Notes: generated by a model from the letters alone, not told the origin. DNA of 34,651 nt from Firmicutes bacterium HGW-Firmicutes-3 (GCA_002841435.1 PGZS01000020.1:1-34651), one strand, 5' to 3'. Shown: positions 15,867 to 25,523, numbered from the stretch's first letter. Numbers and translations: made by a program.

Positions 15867-16564
15867 GGTCTGTTTAATATATCCACATGATATTTATAGA
15901 GCTGTGACCTATAATAGGATTCTTCATAGAATAGCTTTAAGTCATTTTGAGCATATGTAATGCCCGTTATTTTTAATAAAGCTGTTTGCTTGTTTAACCC
16001 CATGGCCTCCATGATGACTCTACTTGAGATATTGGCTTCAATATCACAGGTGATATGGGTCAAATCATAACCATATTCTTTTTCAAGTATCTTATATAGA
16101 GAAGTCGTTAAGTCATACTTAGGAAGTCCTTCCACATATTTTTTAGGTATATAGATGGTTTCTAGAGCGATGGGTACACCATCGCCTAGTCTTAACCGTT
16201 TGACCTTATAATATGGCGCCATCTGATCTACATTCAGCCATTGGCTGATTTTTTTTACCTGTGAGATTGTAGCTACCTCAATCACCTTAGTTGAAGGCAC
16301 GATACCTTGACCAATCAGTGTCTGTGTAAAACTTTTCAAATTCTCCTGATACAGGCTAGGTGATGATATAAATGTACCGCGACCCGTGGATTTGAACAAG
16401 GCTCCTTCAGCTACAAGCTCTGATAAAGCTTGTCTAATGGTCATCCTACTGACTTTAAATGCAAGACTTAGATCTCTTTCGGAAGGTATTTTCTCCCCTG
16501 CTTTATAAATTCCTTCCGAAATTCTATGGGTTAACTCTTTTTTTACATCTTGGTAGATTGCCAT
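15863..16564 (-). CDS. GntR-family (HutC/UTRA) transcriptional repressor
   Basis: 233 aa. N-terminal winged helix-turn-helix of GntR type (GEKIPSERDLSLAFKVSRMTIRQALSEL, followed by GRGTF), then a UTRA effector-binding domain (about 85-230). HutC/YvoA-type regulators usually sense a small metabolite such as a sugar phosphate. The gene is divergent from pflB, and a perfect palindrome lies in the pfl promoter, so it is the likely pfl repressor; the ligand is unknown. It has its own candidate promoter (16642-16670). Start ATG 16564 is preceded by GGGAGA. Confidence 0.88.
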   Translation of the reverse strand: MAIYQDVKKELTHRISEGIYKAGEKIPSERDLSLAFKVSRMTIRQALSELVAEGALFKSTGRGTFISSPSLYQENLKSFTQTLIGQGIVPSTKVIEVATISQVKKISQWLNVDQMAPYYKVKRLRLGDGVPIALETIYIPKKYVEGLPKYDLTTSLYKILEKEYGYDLTHITCDIEANISSRVIMEAMGLNKQTALLKITGITYAQNDLKLFYEESYYRSQLYKYHVDILNRP

Positions 16565-16641
16565 AAAGCTTCTCCCTATCTCTATTCAAGTGACATTATG
16601 GTTAAGGTCTCGAAACTCTGAGTTATGATACTTTAACCTTA

Positions 16642-16670
16642 ATTTTATCAAAAAACCAACATACATACAA
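16642..16670 (-). promoter_or_regulatory. Candidate promoter of the GntR regulator gene
   Basis: On the minus strand TTGTAT (16665-16670) and TAAAAT (16642-16647) with a 17-bp spacer. An imperfect inverted repeat (GGTTAAGGT 16600-16608 with ACTTTAACC 16630-16638) lies at the expected transcription start and could be a further control site. Confidence 0.45.
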
Positions 16671-16711
16671 ACGTTTCCTAATACTTGTACCTTGAGAAAT
16701 ACTAAAAACTC

Positions 16712-16740
16712 TTGACGTGTATACAGTATACACTTATAAT
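16712..16740 (+). promoter_or_regulatory. pfl promoter P1 with a palindromic operator filling its spacer
   Basis: TTGACG (16712-16717), exactly 17 bp, TATAAT (16735-16740). The 17-bp perfect palindrome GTGTATACAGTATACAC occupies 16717-16733, i.e. all but one base of the spacer. A dimeric repressor bound here would exclude RNA polymerase. The divergent GntR protein is the obvious candidate. Confidence 0.82.
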
Positions 16741-16765
16741 GATTATGGGACTCATTTTCTATTCC

Positions 16766-16794
16766 CTGAACTGTTCTTCTTTTTATGCTATAAT
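16766..16794 (+). promoter_or_regulatory. Second candidate pfl promoter P2 (extended -10)
   Basis: TGCTATAAT (16786-16794) is a textbook extended -10. A weak -35 (CTGAAC, 16766-16771) lies 17 bp upstream. It starts downstream of the palindrome, so it might give operator-independent basal expression. Confidence 0.5.
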
Positions 16795-16836
16795 GAATCT
16801 AAATAATAAACTAAACTGACTCTCAGGAGGTATAAC

Positions 16837-19068
16837 ATGAATGAAGCTTGGAAAATTTTCGAAAAAGGAACATGGCAAACATCCGTAGATGTGCGCGATT
16901 TCATACAACGTAACCACATACCTTATGAAGGTGATGATAAGTTCTTAGTTGGTCCTACCGAAACGACTGAACAGCTTTGGAATAAAGTCATAATGCTCTT
17001 TGCTGAAGAATCCAGTAAAGGTATCCTAGATGCTGAGAGTAAAATACCTTCTTCCATCACATCACATGGTCCCGGATATATTGATCAATCCTTAGAAACC
17101 ATCGTTGGTTTTCAAACTAATCAACCCCTAAAAAGAGGCATTATGCCTTATGGTGGTGTCAAAGTCGTTAAAGACGCTCTAACAGCATATGGCTATGAAC
17201 TGGATCCTGAAACTGAAAAAATCTTTACTGAATATCGAAAAACCCATAACGCAGGCGTTTTTGATGCCTATACGGAAGCTATGAGGGATGCTAGACGTTC
17301 AGGTATTATCACCGGACTTCCCGATGCTTATGGTAGAGGTCGAATCATTGGTGATTACCGACGTGTAGCCCTCTATGGTATAGATTTTCTGATTCAGATG
17401 AAAAACAAAGAGAAAAAAGAATTAGAAATGGATTACATGAATGCTTCCGTTATAAAATTACGGGAAGAGCTTTCAGAACAAATTCGTGCTTTGGGCGCTG
17501 TAAGGGAGATGGCAAAAACCTATGGTTTTGATATCAGTCAACCTGCAGTTACGGCTAAAGAAGCTATACAATGGACTTATTTTGGCTATTTGGCGGCAAT
17601 TAAGGAACAAGATGGCGCTGCCATGAGTCTTGGTAGGGTTTCAACCTTCTTTGATATCTACATTGAACAGGATATTAAAAATGGGCTTCTGGATGAAAAA
17701 GATGCTCAGGAACTGATTGACCATTTTGTAATGAAACTTAGAATGGTCCGTTTTCTTAGAACACCTGCTTATAACGAACTTTTTTCTGGAGATCCCACTT
17801 GGGTAACAGAAGTCATCGGTGGTGTCGGTGTAGATGGACGTACCTTGGTTTCTAAGACGTCCTACCGCATGCTTAATACCCTTTACACCTTAGGTGCCGC
17901 ACCTGAGCCTAACCTCACTATATTATGGTCCAACCGCCTTCCTGAAGCCTTCAAAAAGTATGTTTGCAAGGTGTCCATAGATACCAGCTCCATTCAGTAT
18001 GAAAACGACGACCTTATGCGTCCGAAATACGGTGATGATTACGGCATCGCATGTTGTGTTTCAGCAATGCGTCTGGGTAAACAAATGCAATTTTTCGGTG
18101 CCCGTGCCAACTTAGCCAAGGCTTTACTCTACGCCATCAATGGTGGCAAAGACGAGAAGTCAGGCTCACAAATCGCACCCATTTTCGCCCCCATCACCGG
18201 TGATGTATTAACCTATGAAGAAGTCATGCCTAGATTTGACATAGTTATGGATTGGCTCTCTCAGCTCTATATCAACACCTTAAACATTATCCACTATATG
18301 CATGATAAATATGCTTATGAAAAGCTTCAAATGGCTCTACATGACCGTGATGTTCATCGTACTTCAGCTTGTGGTATTGCCGGTCTTTCCGTTGTGGCTG
18401 ACTCACTTTCAGCAATTAAATACTCAAAGGTAAAAATCATACGTAACCCAGAAGGTCTTGCAATCGATTATGAAGTTGAACCGGACAGCTATCCCGCTTT
18501 TGGAAACAACGATGATGCGGTAGATCAGATTGCCAAAGATGTTGTTGAACAATTCATGACCAAGTTAAGACGCCACAAAACATACAGGGACTCCACGCCT
18601 ACCATGTCCATTCTCACCATCACCTCTAATGTGGTCTATGGTAAGATGACCGGTTCTACCCCTGATGGTCGTAAAACCGGCGAACCCTTTGCACCCGGTG
18701 CCAATCCTATGCATGGACGTGATCACCATGGCGCCATAGCTTCTATGGCTTCTGTGGCTAAGTTACCTTATGACCAAGCTGAAGACGGTATCAGTTATAC
18801 TTTTTCTATCGTACCAAGGGCCCTTGGTAAAGATAAGACACAGCAGGTTAATAATCTAGTCGGCATGCTGGACGGTTATTTTTATGACGGTGGCCATCAT
18901 ATTAATGTGAATGTTTTTGACAAAGAAACGCTGCTTGATGCTATGGAACACCCGGAAGCCTATCCTCAATTGACCATTAGAGTTTCCGGATATGCCGTTA
19001 ATTTTGTCAAGCTCACCCGTGAACAGCAACTTGATGTTATACACAGAACTTTCCACGAGCGGGCTTAG
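16837..19068 (+). CDS. pflB: Pyruvate formate-lyase (formate C-acetyltransferase)
   Basis: 743 aa, slightly shorter than the 759 of E. coli PflB. A glycyl-radical enzyme that splits pyruvate with CoA into acetyl-CoA and formate in anaerobic cytoplasm. The adjacent active-site cysteines C406 and C407 ([13 protein letters not shown]) identify pyruvate formate-lyase rather than a diol or glycerol dehydratase. The radical glycine is G718 in [16 protein letters not shown] lies upstream of ATG 16837. It is followed 30 nt later by its activase and then a ferredoxin. Control by the divergent GntR protein through the promoter palindrome is inferred. The enzyme is destroyed by O2 when activated, which fits the nearby hemerythrin. 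Confidence 0.96.
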   Translation: MNEAWKIFEKGTWQTSVDVRDFIQRNHIPYEGDDKFLVGPTETTEQLWNKVIMLFAEESSKGILDAESKIPSSITSHGPGYIDQSLETIVGFQTNQPLKRGIMPYGGVKVVKDALTAYGYELDPETEKIFTEYRKTHNAGVFDAYTEAMRDARRSGIITGLPDAYGRGRIIGDYRRVALYGIDFLIQMKNKEKKELEMDYMNASVIKLREELSEQIRALGAVREMAKTYGFDISQPAVTAKEAIQWTYFGYLAAIKEQDGAAMSLGRVSTFFDIYIEQDIKNGLLDEKDAQELIDHFVMKLRMVRFLRTPAYNELFSGDPTWVTEVIGGVGVDGRTLVSKTSYRMLNTLYTLGAAPEPNLTILWSNRLPEAFKKYVCKVSIDTSSIQYENDDLMRPKYGDDYGIACCVSAMRLGKQMQFFGARANLAKALLYAINGGKDEKSGSQIAPIFAPITGDVLTYEEVMPRFDIVMDWLSQLYINTLNIIHYMHDKYAYEKLQMALHDRDVHRTSACGIAGLSVVADSLSAIKYSKVKIIRNPEGLAIDYEVEPDSYPAFGNNDDAVDQIAKDVVEQFMTKLRRHKTYRDSTPTMSILTITSNVVYGKMTGSTPDGRKTGEPFAPGANPMHGRDHHGAIASMASVAKLPYDQAEDGISYTFSIVPRALGKDKTQQVNNLVGMLDGYFYDGGHHINVNVFDKETLLDAMEHPEAYPQLTIRVSGYAVNFVKLTREQQLDVIHRTFHERA

Positions 19069-19098
19069 ATTTTTAACTTTAACTAGGAGGTGAAACTA

Positions 19099-19833
19099 TT
19101 GAAGCAAGGTAAAATACACTCTATTGAAAGCTGTGGTACCGTAGACGGCCCAGGTATCCGATTTGTGCTCTTTCTTCAAGGTTGTCCTTTGCGATGCCAA
19201 TACTGTCACAACCCTGACACCTGGAAAATTGGTGAGGGAACAGATATGTCAGTAGAAAGCCTCATGAAAGAAATCGTTAAATACAAGTCTTTTATGCGTT
19301 TTTCAAATGGTGGTGTTACTTTAACGGGAGGTGAACCCTTACTTCAAGTTGAGTTTGTCTATGAGCTGATTATGGCTTGCAAGCGTGAAGGCATACATAC
19401 AGCCATCGATACGTCCGGTTATATTTTTAATGAATATGCTAAAAAAGTCATCGATGAAGTGGATCTGGTTTTATTGGATGTGAAACATTCAGACCCTAAA
19501 CAATATGAATTTATTACCGGTGCCAAGTTACAACCTACATTAGATTTTTTGAACTATTTGGGTGAACTGGGTAAGCCTGTTTGGATTCGATATGTATTGG
19601 TACCCGGTCTAACGGATCAACCTGAAGCCATAGAAGCTTTGGCACTGCATTTAAGTCAATACAACAATATTGAAAAAATAGAAATACTACCTTTTCATAA
19701 GATGGGCGAATATAAATGGGCGGCACTTGGCGAAACCTATCGACTCCATGATTTTGATGAACCCACAAAACTACAGATGATTGAGGCCATGGCTATATTA
19801 AAGAAACATAACCTAAATGTGGTCACTACTTAA
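19099..19833 (+). CDS. pflA: Pyruvate formate-lyase activating enzyme (radical SAM)
   Basis: 244 aa. Radical SAM motif C-x3-C-x2-C (GCPLRCQYCHNPDTW), preceded by SCGTVDGPGIRFVLFLQG, a PFL-activase hallmark; the GGEPLLQ motif follows. Using S-adenosylmethionine and a [4Fe-4S] cluster, it abstracts hydrogen from the PflB glycine to install the radical. An in-frame GTG at 19090 overlaps the AGGAGG ribosome site, so the TTG at 19099, 8 nt beyond it, is the likely start. The gene is coupled to pflB. Confidence 0.94.
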   Translation: MKQGKIHSIESCGTVDGPGIRFVLFLQGCPLRCQYCHNPDTWKIGEGTDMSVESLMKEIVKYKSFMRFSNGGVTLTGGEPLLQVEFVYELIMACKREGIHTAIDTSGYIFNEYAKKVIDEVDLVLLDVKHSDPKQYEFITGAKLQPTLDFLNYLGELGKPVWIRYVLVPGLTDQPEAIEALALHLSQYNNIEKIEILPFHKMGEYKWAALGETYRLHDFDEPTKLQMIEAMAILKKHNLNVVTT

Positions 19834-19945
19834 CATAAAAGGTCTTTACACACTGGAGCATTTAGTTTACAATTAGGTGGTAAGTCTAGAATGAGTAACC
19901 ATGTAATTTTTGCATATACTCACAACTAATATGGAGGTGCTTGAA

Positions 19946-20116
19946 ATGGCATATTTTATTAATGATGATTGTATCTCATGTGGCGCTTGTGAATCTGAGT
20001 GTCCAGTAAACTGCATTACTGAAGGCGAAGGTATTTATGTTATCGACGCTAACGAATGTATCGATTGTGGCGCTTGCGCGGATGTTTGTCCGGTAGATTC
20101 ACCAAAACCACAATAA
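19946..20116 (+). CDS. 2[4Fe-4S] clostridial-type ferredoxin
   Basis: 56 aa. Two classic C-x2-C-x2-C-x3-C-P motifs (CISCGACESECP and CIDCGACADVCP), one per [4Fe-4S] cluster, with pseudo-twofold symmetry. It is a low-potential soluble electron carrier that can serve hydrogenases, and could feed the radical SAM activase upstream. An open frame extends upstream to 19910, but GGAGG 8 nt before ATG 19946 and the canonical MAYFI start decide. It lies 112 nt after pflA with no strong promoter of its own seen, and is closed by a strong terminator. Confidence 0.95.
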   Translation: MAYFINDDCISCGACESECPVNCITEGEGIYVIDANECIDCGACADVCPVDSPKPQ

Positions 20117-20147
20117 GTAACACGGTTTTCTAATCAAAAACTGCAAA

Positions 20148-20185
20148 AAGAACAAGTTGATTGTCAGTCAACTTGTTCTTTTTTT
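20148..20185 (+). terminator. Strong intrinsic terminator after the ferredoxin gene
   Basis: A 13-bp perfect stem (20148-20160 with 20168-20180), 7-nt loop, then a T-run through 20185. The A-run on the other side also gives a T-run on the minus strand, so it probably ends murA transcription too. Confidence 0.9.
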
Positions 20186-20228
20186 ATTTCATAGGAACAT
20201 CTCATTTATTTAGACTTTTAATTACTTT

Positions 20229-21518
20229 TTACATAGCCTTGAAGGATTCTTTACTGGTTTTTTCACTGATTCGGTAAATCTCACCACCGAGGCTTCTAAG
20301 CTTATCTTCAAAATGTTCATAGCCTCTATCAATATAATGGATGTTGTTAATCAAGGTTTCACCCTTAGCTGCAAGACCTGCCAATACCAAAGCCGCACCA
20401 GCTCTAAGATCCGGTGCACTAACTTCTGCACCGGTCAACTCGCCGCCACCACTTACAATGGCCGTATTGCCTTCCACCTTAATAGATGCCCCCATTCTAG
20501 ACAAATCGCTGGTATAGGTGAATCTGTTCTCAAATATGCTTTCTGTCATAATGCTTGTTCCTTCAGCCACCGATAACAAAGCTGTAAACTGGGGTTGCAT
20601 ATCTGTTGGAAAGCCCGGATATGGTAAGGTTTTAACCTGTATGTTTTTCAAATTGTCTTTTTTATAGACCCGAATGGCATCATCAAACTCTTCAACACCG
20701 ACGCCCATTTCATGTAACTTAGCTACAACCGCTTCCATATGTTTCGGAATCAGATTGGTAACAGTGACATCACCACCTGTTATAGCGCTTGCAACCATAT
20801 AAGTACCAGCTTCAATCTGATCGGGTATAATCATATACTCTGTTCCATGCATTTTTCTAACACCCATAATCTTGATTACATCCGTACCGGCACCTTTGAT
20901 ATTGGCACCCATACTGTTTAAAAAGTTGGCAACATCAACGATATGTGGTTCTTTAGCAGGGTTTTCAATATGTGTAACCCCTTCAGCCATTACCGCAGCC
21001 ATCATGATATTAATGGTCGCACCGACACTGGCCATATCCAAATAGATGGTAACACCAACAAGACTATGGGCTTTAACCTTAATCATGCCGTGTTCAATAT
21101 CCACAACTGCACCAAGGGCTTCAAAGCCTTTGATATGTTGATCAATAGGACGGCTACCAATGTTGCAACCGCCGGGCAATGCTACCTCAGACTTATTATA
21201 TGCCCCAAGAAGGGCACCCAACAAATAATAGGAAGCCCTAATCTTTTTAATATGTTCGTAATCTACAGTGAGTTTTTTGATGTGTCGACAATCCATGATA
21301 ACTGTATGATTGTTATCTTCAAATTTAATCTTAACCCCAAGATCTTCCATAGCTTCAAGTAGTACGGTGATGTCATTCACACAAGGCACATTTTCTATTC
21401 TACATATATCACGAGATAATAATGCTGCAGGTAATATACCAAGTGCGGCATTTTTGGCACCACTCACAGCGACTTCACCACTTAGTGGCTTACCGCCTTT
21501 TATTAAAAATTGATTCAT
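20229..21518 (-). CDS. murA: UDP-N-acetylglucosamine 1-carboxyvinyltransferase MurA
   Basis: 429 aa. Catalyses the first committed step of peptidoglycan synthesis, adding enolpyruvate from PEP to UDP-GlcNAc. The K22-N23 pair in SGAKNAAL and the catalytic C118 in PGGCNIGSRP (equivalent to E. coli C115, the fosfomycin target) are intact. Further landmarks are IKIMGVRKMHG, PDQIEAGTYM and GFPTDMQPQ. The open frame extends to 21563, but AGAGGTG before ATG 21518 and the family N-terminus fix the start. Firmicutes often have two MurA paralogues; which one this is cannot be told. It is separately promoted from the wal block. Confidence 0.95.
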   Translation of the reverse strand: MNQFLIKGGKPLSGEVAVSGAKNAALGILPAALLSRDICRIENVPCVNDITVLLEAMEDLGVKIKFEDNNHTVIMDCRHIKKLTVDYEHIKKIRASYYLLGALLGAYNKSEVALPGGCNIGSRPIDQHIKGFEALGAVVDIEHGMIKVKAHSLVGVTIYLDMASVGATINIMMAAVMAEGVTHIENPAKEPHIVDVANFLNSMGANIKGAGTDVIKIMGVRKMHGTEYMIIPDQIEAGTYMVASAITGGDVTVTNLIPKHMEAVVAKLHEMGVGVEEFDDAIRVYKKDNLKNIQVKTLPYPGFPTDMQPQFTALLSVAEGTSIMTESIFENRFTYTSDLSRMGASIKVEGNTAIVSGGGELTGAEVSAPDLRAGAALVLAGLAAKGETLINNIHYIDRGYEHFEDKLRSLGGEIYRISEKTSKESFKAM

Positions 21519-21607
21519 AATACACCTCTTATCTACGGTTAACGTGTCAAAACTACATGTCAACCATCTATTAATGCTCTCAAATTATTTCAATTATAAT
21601 CCTATAT

Positions 21608-21636
21608 AGTATAACATAGCTTATTTCATTTGTAAA
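21608..21636 (-). promoter_or_regulatory. Sigma-A promoter of murA
   Basis: On the minus strand TTTACA (21631-21636), 17-bp spacer, TATACT (21608-21613). The start point would be near 21601, leaving a leader of about 83 nt. Confidence 0.72.
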
Positions 21637-21707
21637 AATAAACGTTTAAAATGCCTATTTTTCAAGGGATTTCACCTTTTTTGCTTTAAAATGTTCAGAA
21701 TGTGAAC

Positions 21708-23237
21708 TTATGATATTTGATCAAAGCTTTTATAAATTGGTTTGACCCTTTTGTATATTTTTTTATAGATTTTATGATAGATTTTTTCATATAGGTCAAC
21801 ATGATCTTTTTGAGGCAAAAATTCGTTTTGATTATGGACCATATGTAAAATTGCTTCCTCATAATCAGCGTATATTTTCAACCCAACAAAACCGGCTATA
21901 GCAGCACCTAGAGCAGATGTCTCAAATGTTTGGACTCTATTAACAGGTAGATTAAAGATGTTCGCAGTCATCTGACAAATAACATCGCTTTGTGAGCCAC
22001 CGCCTGAGATCATAATCTTTCTTACTTTGATTTTTGATTTTTTTTCGATACGTTGCATACCTTCATATAGTGCAAATCCTATACCTTCAATGATGGCACG
22101 ATAAATATGTAAGCGCGTATGGCCGTCAGAAAATCCTAAAATCGCACCTTTGGCATCATGCATCTTAACACCGGCACCCCAATAGGGCTGTAAAATCAAT
22201 CCATCGGAACCAGGCGGAATTTTTATTAAAGCTTTTTCCAATAAGGATTCCGGTGAAACACCTAATTCCTTTGCCAACTTCACTTCCTTGGCAGCAAATT
22301 CCTTCTTAAACCACGAAATCATCCAGTAGCCTCTGTATATCTGTATCTCAGGATTATAGTAGCCTGGTATAACCGCTTGGAATGGCGGTATGAAATTAAG
22401 TGTCTCATAATACTTTCTCGTTGTTGTTTGGACACTCGCTTGAGAGCCTAAGGAAATGGATATACTCTCATTATCGATACAACCCACACCAAGGGTCTCA
22501 CATCCTTTATCTGAACCTGCTGCAATGACCCTAAGCTTTGGAGGTAGGCCGGTTTCTTTTGCCGCCTTGTTTGTCAGTCTGCCTATAATCTCTGATGACT
22601 GGACTAAATCACATAATTTATCGTCTTCAATATGAAAAATATCATGCTTAAGGCTATTTTTTTTCTCCCATCGAAAATGTCTATAACTAAAGGGAATATG
22701 TCCTATCTGACTGGCTACGGAGTCTAAAAAAAGACCTGTCAATTTGTGATTTAAGTAGGCAGACAGTTGAAGATACTTATAGGTTTTCTTCCATATTGAC
22801 GGTTCATGTTCCTGTATCCAATGAGCCTTACAACTGCGACTCAATATATCCGTTGTAGATTTCATACCTATAGCCGAAAAAATCAAACGATGATGGAGTG
22901 CCATCTTTCTAGGCTCATCTATCATGCGTTGATCTGCCCATATAATGGCGGGTCTTAGAGCCACACCCTGCTCATCCACACAAATGGCCATATCCCGCTG
23001 TGTGGTTATGGTGATTGCCTTAACAGTGTCCAAGAAGATAGGATGTGCTTTTATCAGATCCTGGGTTGCTCTGCAAAGGCTATCATAGTAAATCTGTGGA
23101 TCTTGTTCCGCATATCCCGGCTTATGGGCATAGTATGGTTCAAACTCAATCTGTTTGCTAGCTATGGTTTTGCCTGTTTGGTCAAAGACCACTGCTTTTA
23201 GACTTTGTGTACCACAATCTATGGCAAGTACATACAT
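21708..23237 (-). CDS. FGGY-family carbohydrate kinase
   Basis: 509 aa. N-terminal FGGY domain starts with the phosphate loop AIDCGTQSLKAVVFD and has IWADQRM. The C-terminal domain has GSQASVQTT and ISGGGSQSDVICQM, the ATP-side motifs. These kinases phosphorylate sugars or polyols (xylulose, ribulose, glycerol and others); the substrate cannot be read from these motifs. The extreme C-terminus is unusually rich in Lys and Tyr (IYHKIYKKIYKRVKPIYK). It begins 26 nt after walI on the same strand, with AAGGTGG before the ATG, so it seems to be the last gene of the wal operon, an unusual place for a sugar kinase. Only a weak 5-bp hairpin follows its stop. Confidence 0.85.
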   Translation of the reverse strand: MYVLAIDCGTQSLKAVVFDQTGKTIASKQIEFEPYYAHKPGYAEQDPQIYYDSLCRATQDLIKAHPIFLDTVKAITITTQRDMAICVDEQGVALRPAIIWADQRMIDEPRKMALHHRLIFSAIGMKSTTDILSRSCKAHWIQEHEPSIWKKTYKYLQLSAYLNHKLTGLFLDSVASQIGHIPFSYRHFRWEKKNSLKHDIFHIEDDKLCDLVQSSEIIGRLTNKAAKETGLPPKLRVIAAGSDKGCETLGVGCIDNESISISLGSQASVQTTTRKYYETLNFIPPFQAVIPGYYNPEIQIYRGYWMISWFKKEFAAKEVKLAKELGVSPESLLEKALIKIPPGSDGLILQPYWGAGVKMHDAKGAILGFSDGHTRLHIYRAIIEGIGFALYEGMQRIEKKSKIKVRKIMISGGGSQSDVICQMTANIFNLPVNRVQTFETSALGAAIAGFVGLKIYADYEEAILHMVHNQNEFLPQKDHVDLYEKIYHKIYKKIYKRVKPIYKSFDQIS

Positions 23238-23263
23238 ATCAAAACCACCTTCTAGAAAATAAA

Positions 23264-24124
23264 TTACGGCCTATATATTTCATTGGTATAAGCATTGATG
23301 AAATAAGTTTGGCCCGTGCTTAGCTTAATTCTATAATAGGGTTCAATTTCCATCCATATGACGTTTTCCAGTGTGCTTTGCCTCATTGCATACCCAAGGT
23401 CCAAATCCGTAATTGTAAGGGTTGTGTCTTCAAATGATCTAATATAACTCATGAACTTATACAATGCCTCATCCGCAGGAAAAAGCTCAATTGGACTACC
23501 TACAAAACCTTGAGGCACATACCTTATAGCTCTTGCTTCAGTTATACCTTCTTCATCAATTCTTACAATTGTCTCATTAGAAAAAATAAGTTCACCTAAA
23601 AACCGTTCATTATAATAATAAATGGAAAAATTATCCCCATCCCGTTGATCCGTAAGCTCATACTTCCCTTTATCTAAGGTCATCACTTTTACAAAATCAT
23701 TAGCTGTTTTTGATTTTTCGTGTTCAAGTAAGTTTTTAGGTACAAAAGTCGGTTCACTGCTACCATAAAAGACCCTACCTTTCTCATTGACTTGATCAAA
23801 GGTAAGGCGCTCCTTTGATGTTTCATGAGTATGGGCATTGGCCGAGATTGTGAAGCGCACTTCTTCATTTTGAAAAAAACCTTCTACCAATTCTTTCTCT
23901 ATATCAGCCGGCATAGATATTCTCAACTTACTTTTCGGATAAAAATCCGGTAAATGATCTAGTAAATATATATCATTCTTCTCAAGAATATTCTCAAGCT
24001 GAAGGATACGTTCACTAGAAAGTGTATGTCTGGTTACTTCTCTTTGATATAAAAACAAAAACAAGCCTATATTTATGATCAAAAAAATCATGATGAAGCT
24101 ATTCAACATTTTTTGCATGTTCAT
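23264..24124 (-). CDS. walI: WalI (YycI)-like regulator of WalK
   Basis: 286 aa. One N-terminal membrane helix (about 8-26) and an extracellular domain rich in alternating beta strands, ending FINAYTNEIYRP, as in YycI proteins. WalI and WalH are membrane-anchored partners that modulate WalK in Bacillus and Staphylococcus. The call rests on this topology plus position after walH. The open frame reaches 24169, but AGAGGTG before ATG 24124 fixes the start, 10 nt after the walH stop. Confidence 0.8.
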   Translation of the reverse strand: MNMQKMLNSFIMIFLIINIGLFLFLYQREVTRHTLSSERILQLENILEKNDIYLLDHLPDFYPKSKLRISMPADIEKELVEGFFQNEEVRFTISANAHTHETSKERLTFDQVNEKGRVFYGSSEPTFVPKNLLEHEKSKTANDFVKVMTLDKGKYELTDQRDGDNFSIYYYNERFLGELIFSNETIVRIDEEGITEARAIRYVPQGFVGSPIELFPADEALYKFMSYIRSFEDTTLTITDLDLGYAMRQSTLENVIWMEIEPYYRIKLSTGQTYFINAYTNEIYRP

Positions 24125-24134
24125 AGAAACACCT

Positions 24135-25523
24135 CTAATCCACAGGATAAAAGTGAGGGATGCCGTCATAGTGAACTACCCAATGAAGTGACATTTCCAT
24201 CTTATCCATGTGCCAACTGTAACCAAGATACATTTCATCAATCTCAACATCCAAGGTTCCCGCTTCAACAATGACTTTATCCAGTACATCCTCATACTTG
24301 GCTTGCAAGGTCTTGTTCTGAGGGTTCATATCATCTATCTGCCTTAATATTCTTCGGTACTTAATAACTTTATCCCCACTGACGGTTACTTCAATGGCAT
24401 GTGACATGCCATACTTTTGTTTAACTTCTTCCCTCAACACAAAAGAATAATCATTAAAACCAACATCGTAATAGAAAACGGTTCTTTGAGCTTCCTGAAT
24501 GTAAGTCTTCAAAAAATACTCTGTAGGCATTCTCTGGCTATCTTGCTCAATAAATTGATTGGCTACTGTAAGGGCAAGCGTCAGACTTGTTGAAGCGGTA
24601 TTTTCCTTAACAATCCGATTATATTCTAATAACCCGTCTATGTTATATCGGACCACCACATTCCCATCCACATAGCGAACCTCGTTTTCTAGCGGAATTG
24701 CTTTCATAATATCCGGGTTATCAAAATACAGACTTACATACCCGTCAAGCTCCGGGATATTCACAACACCATTAGATAAAAAAGGAATCCTCATAAAAAC
24801 CGGATCATGGTAACGGTTATTTTCTGAAGGCAATGGTAATAGAAGATGTTTGCTGTAATAAGGTATATTGTTTTTAAGCGTGGAAATAAAAGATGTCTTG
24901 CTACCACTAGCAATAACGTTAGACAACTGATATACCAAAGAATCATTAGAAATGACAATCTCAGATCTAGGAACTTGATAGTGATGGTATAGACCGGTGA
25001 CCTGGTCTTCTAAGAAAATATTAAGCCATATTTCGTTTCGAAAGGCCGGCATGATTAAAATAGTCTCTACCGATTTAATACTATTAACAGCATTCAAAGG
25101 GATGCCCAAGTTTCTTGCAAAAATATCCTGTTCCAAAGGAAAATCCAAATGAATACTGGTATGTTGGTTGCCCCAAAGCAACTCTAAGTTATCTACCGTA
25201 CCAATATAATAGTCTTTATTTAAGCCCATTGTTAATATCTTAATGGATTCGTTTCTAAGGCTTTCATAGTGGGTGACACCTTTTTTTACAACAGTATACT
25301 CAAGATTTGGCTGACCTAAATACACACCTAACTGCTTTGGCGTTATCAAATTGCCGGCATCTCTCATGGCCTCTAGATTTTCTAATGCAGAAGATGAGAA
25401 AACGCGATAAAAAAGGTTAGGGTCTGATTGATCGTCAAACCATAACCTACTTGTCTGATATACACTGGTGACAATTAGTGTTATTAGGATTACAATTTTG
25501 ATGGTGCTTACGGCTGCTTTCAT
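24135..25523 (-). CDS. walH: WalH (YycH)-like regulator of WalK
   Basis: 462 aa. N-terminal membrane helix (about 6-24) followed by a large extracellular domain. Its position between walK and walI, length and topology match YycH, although sequence is poorly conserved in this family. The region LGYSWHMDKMEMSLHWVVHYDG near the end is typical of the terminal beta-rich YycH domain. WalH cooperates with WalI through transmembrane contacts with WalK. The ribosome site is weak (GAGGTT). About 36 nt separate it from the preceding unknown gene. Confidence 0.8.
   Translation of the reverse strand: MKAAVSTIKIVILITLIVTSVYQTSRLWFDDQSDPNLFYRVFSSSALENLEAMRDAGNLITPKQLGVYLGQPNLEYTVVKKGVTHYESLRNESIKILTMGLNKDYYIGTVDNLELLWGNQHTSIHLDFPLEQDIFARNLGIPLNAVNSIKSVETILIMPAFRNEIWLNIFLEDQVTGLYHHYQVPRSEIVISNDSLVYQLSNVIASGSKTSFISTLKNNIPYYSKHLLLPLPSENNRYHDPVFMRIPFLSNGVVNIPELDGYVSLYFDNPDIMKAIPLENEVRYVDGNVVVRYNIDGLLEYNRIVKENTASTSLTLALTVANQFIEQDSQRMPTEYFLKTYIQEAQRTVFYYDVGFNDYSFVLREEVKQKYGMSHAIEVTVSGDKVIKYRRILRQIDDMNPQNKTLQAKYEDVLDKVIVEAGTLDVEIDEMYLGYSWHMDKMEMSLHWVVHYDGIPHFYPVD

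Noticed and set aside
16670-16683. Catabolite-response (cre)-like sequence around AAACGTTT upstream of the GntR gene
   Set aside because: It matches only about 11 of 14 consensus positions in either direction, which is too weak in AT-rich DNA.
19090-19098. Upstream GTG start for pflA
   Set aside because: The GTG overlaps the ribosome site itself; the TTG at 19099 is correctly spaced.
20739-21362. Plus-strand open frames across murA
   Set aside because: They are shadows of murA in other frames; the MurA catalytic residues and length are intact on the minus strand.
21693-21707. Small hairpin right after the sugar-kinase stop as a terminator
   Set aside because: The stem is only 5 bp and is not followed by a T-run, so termination is not supported.
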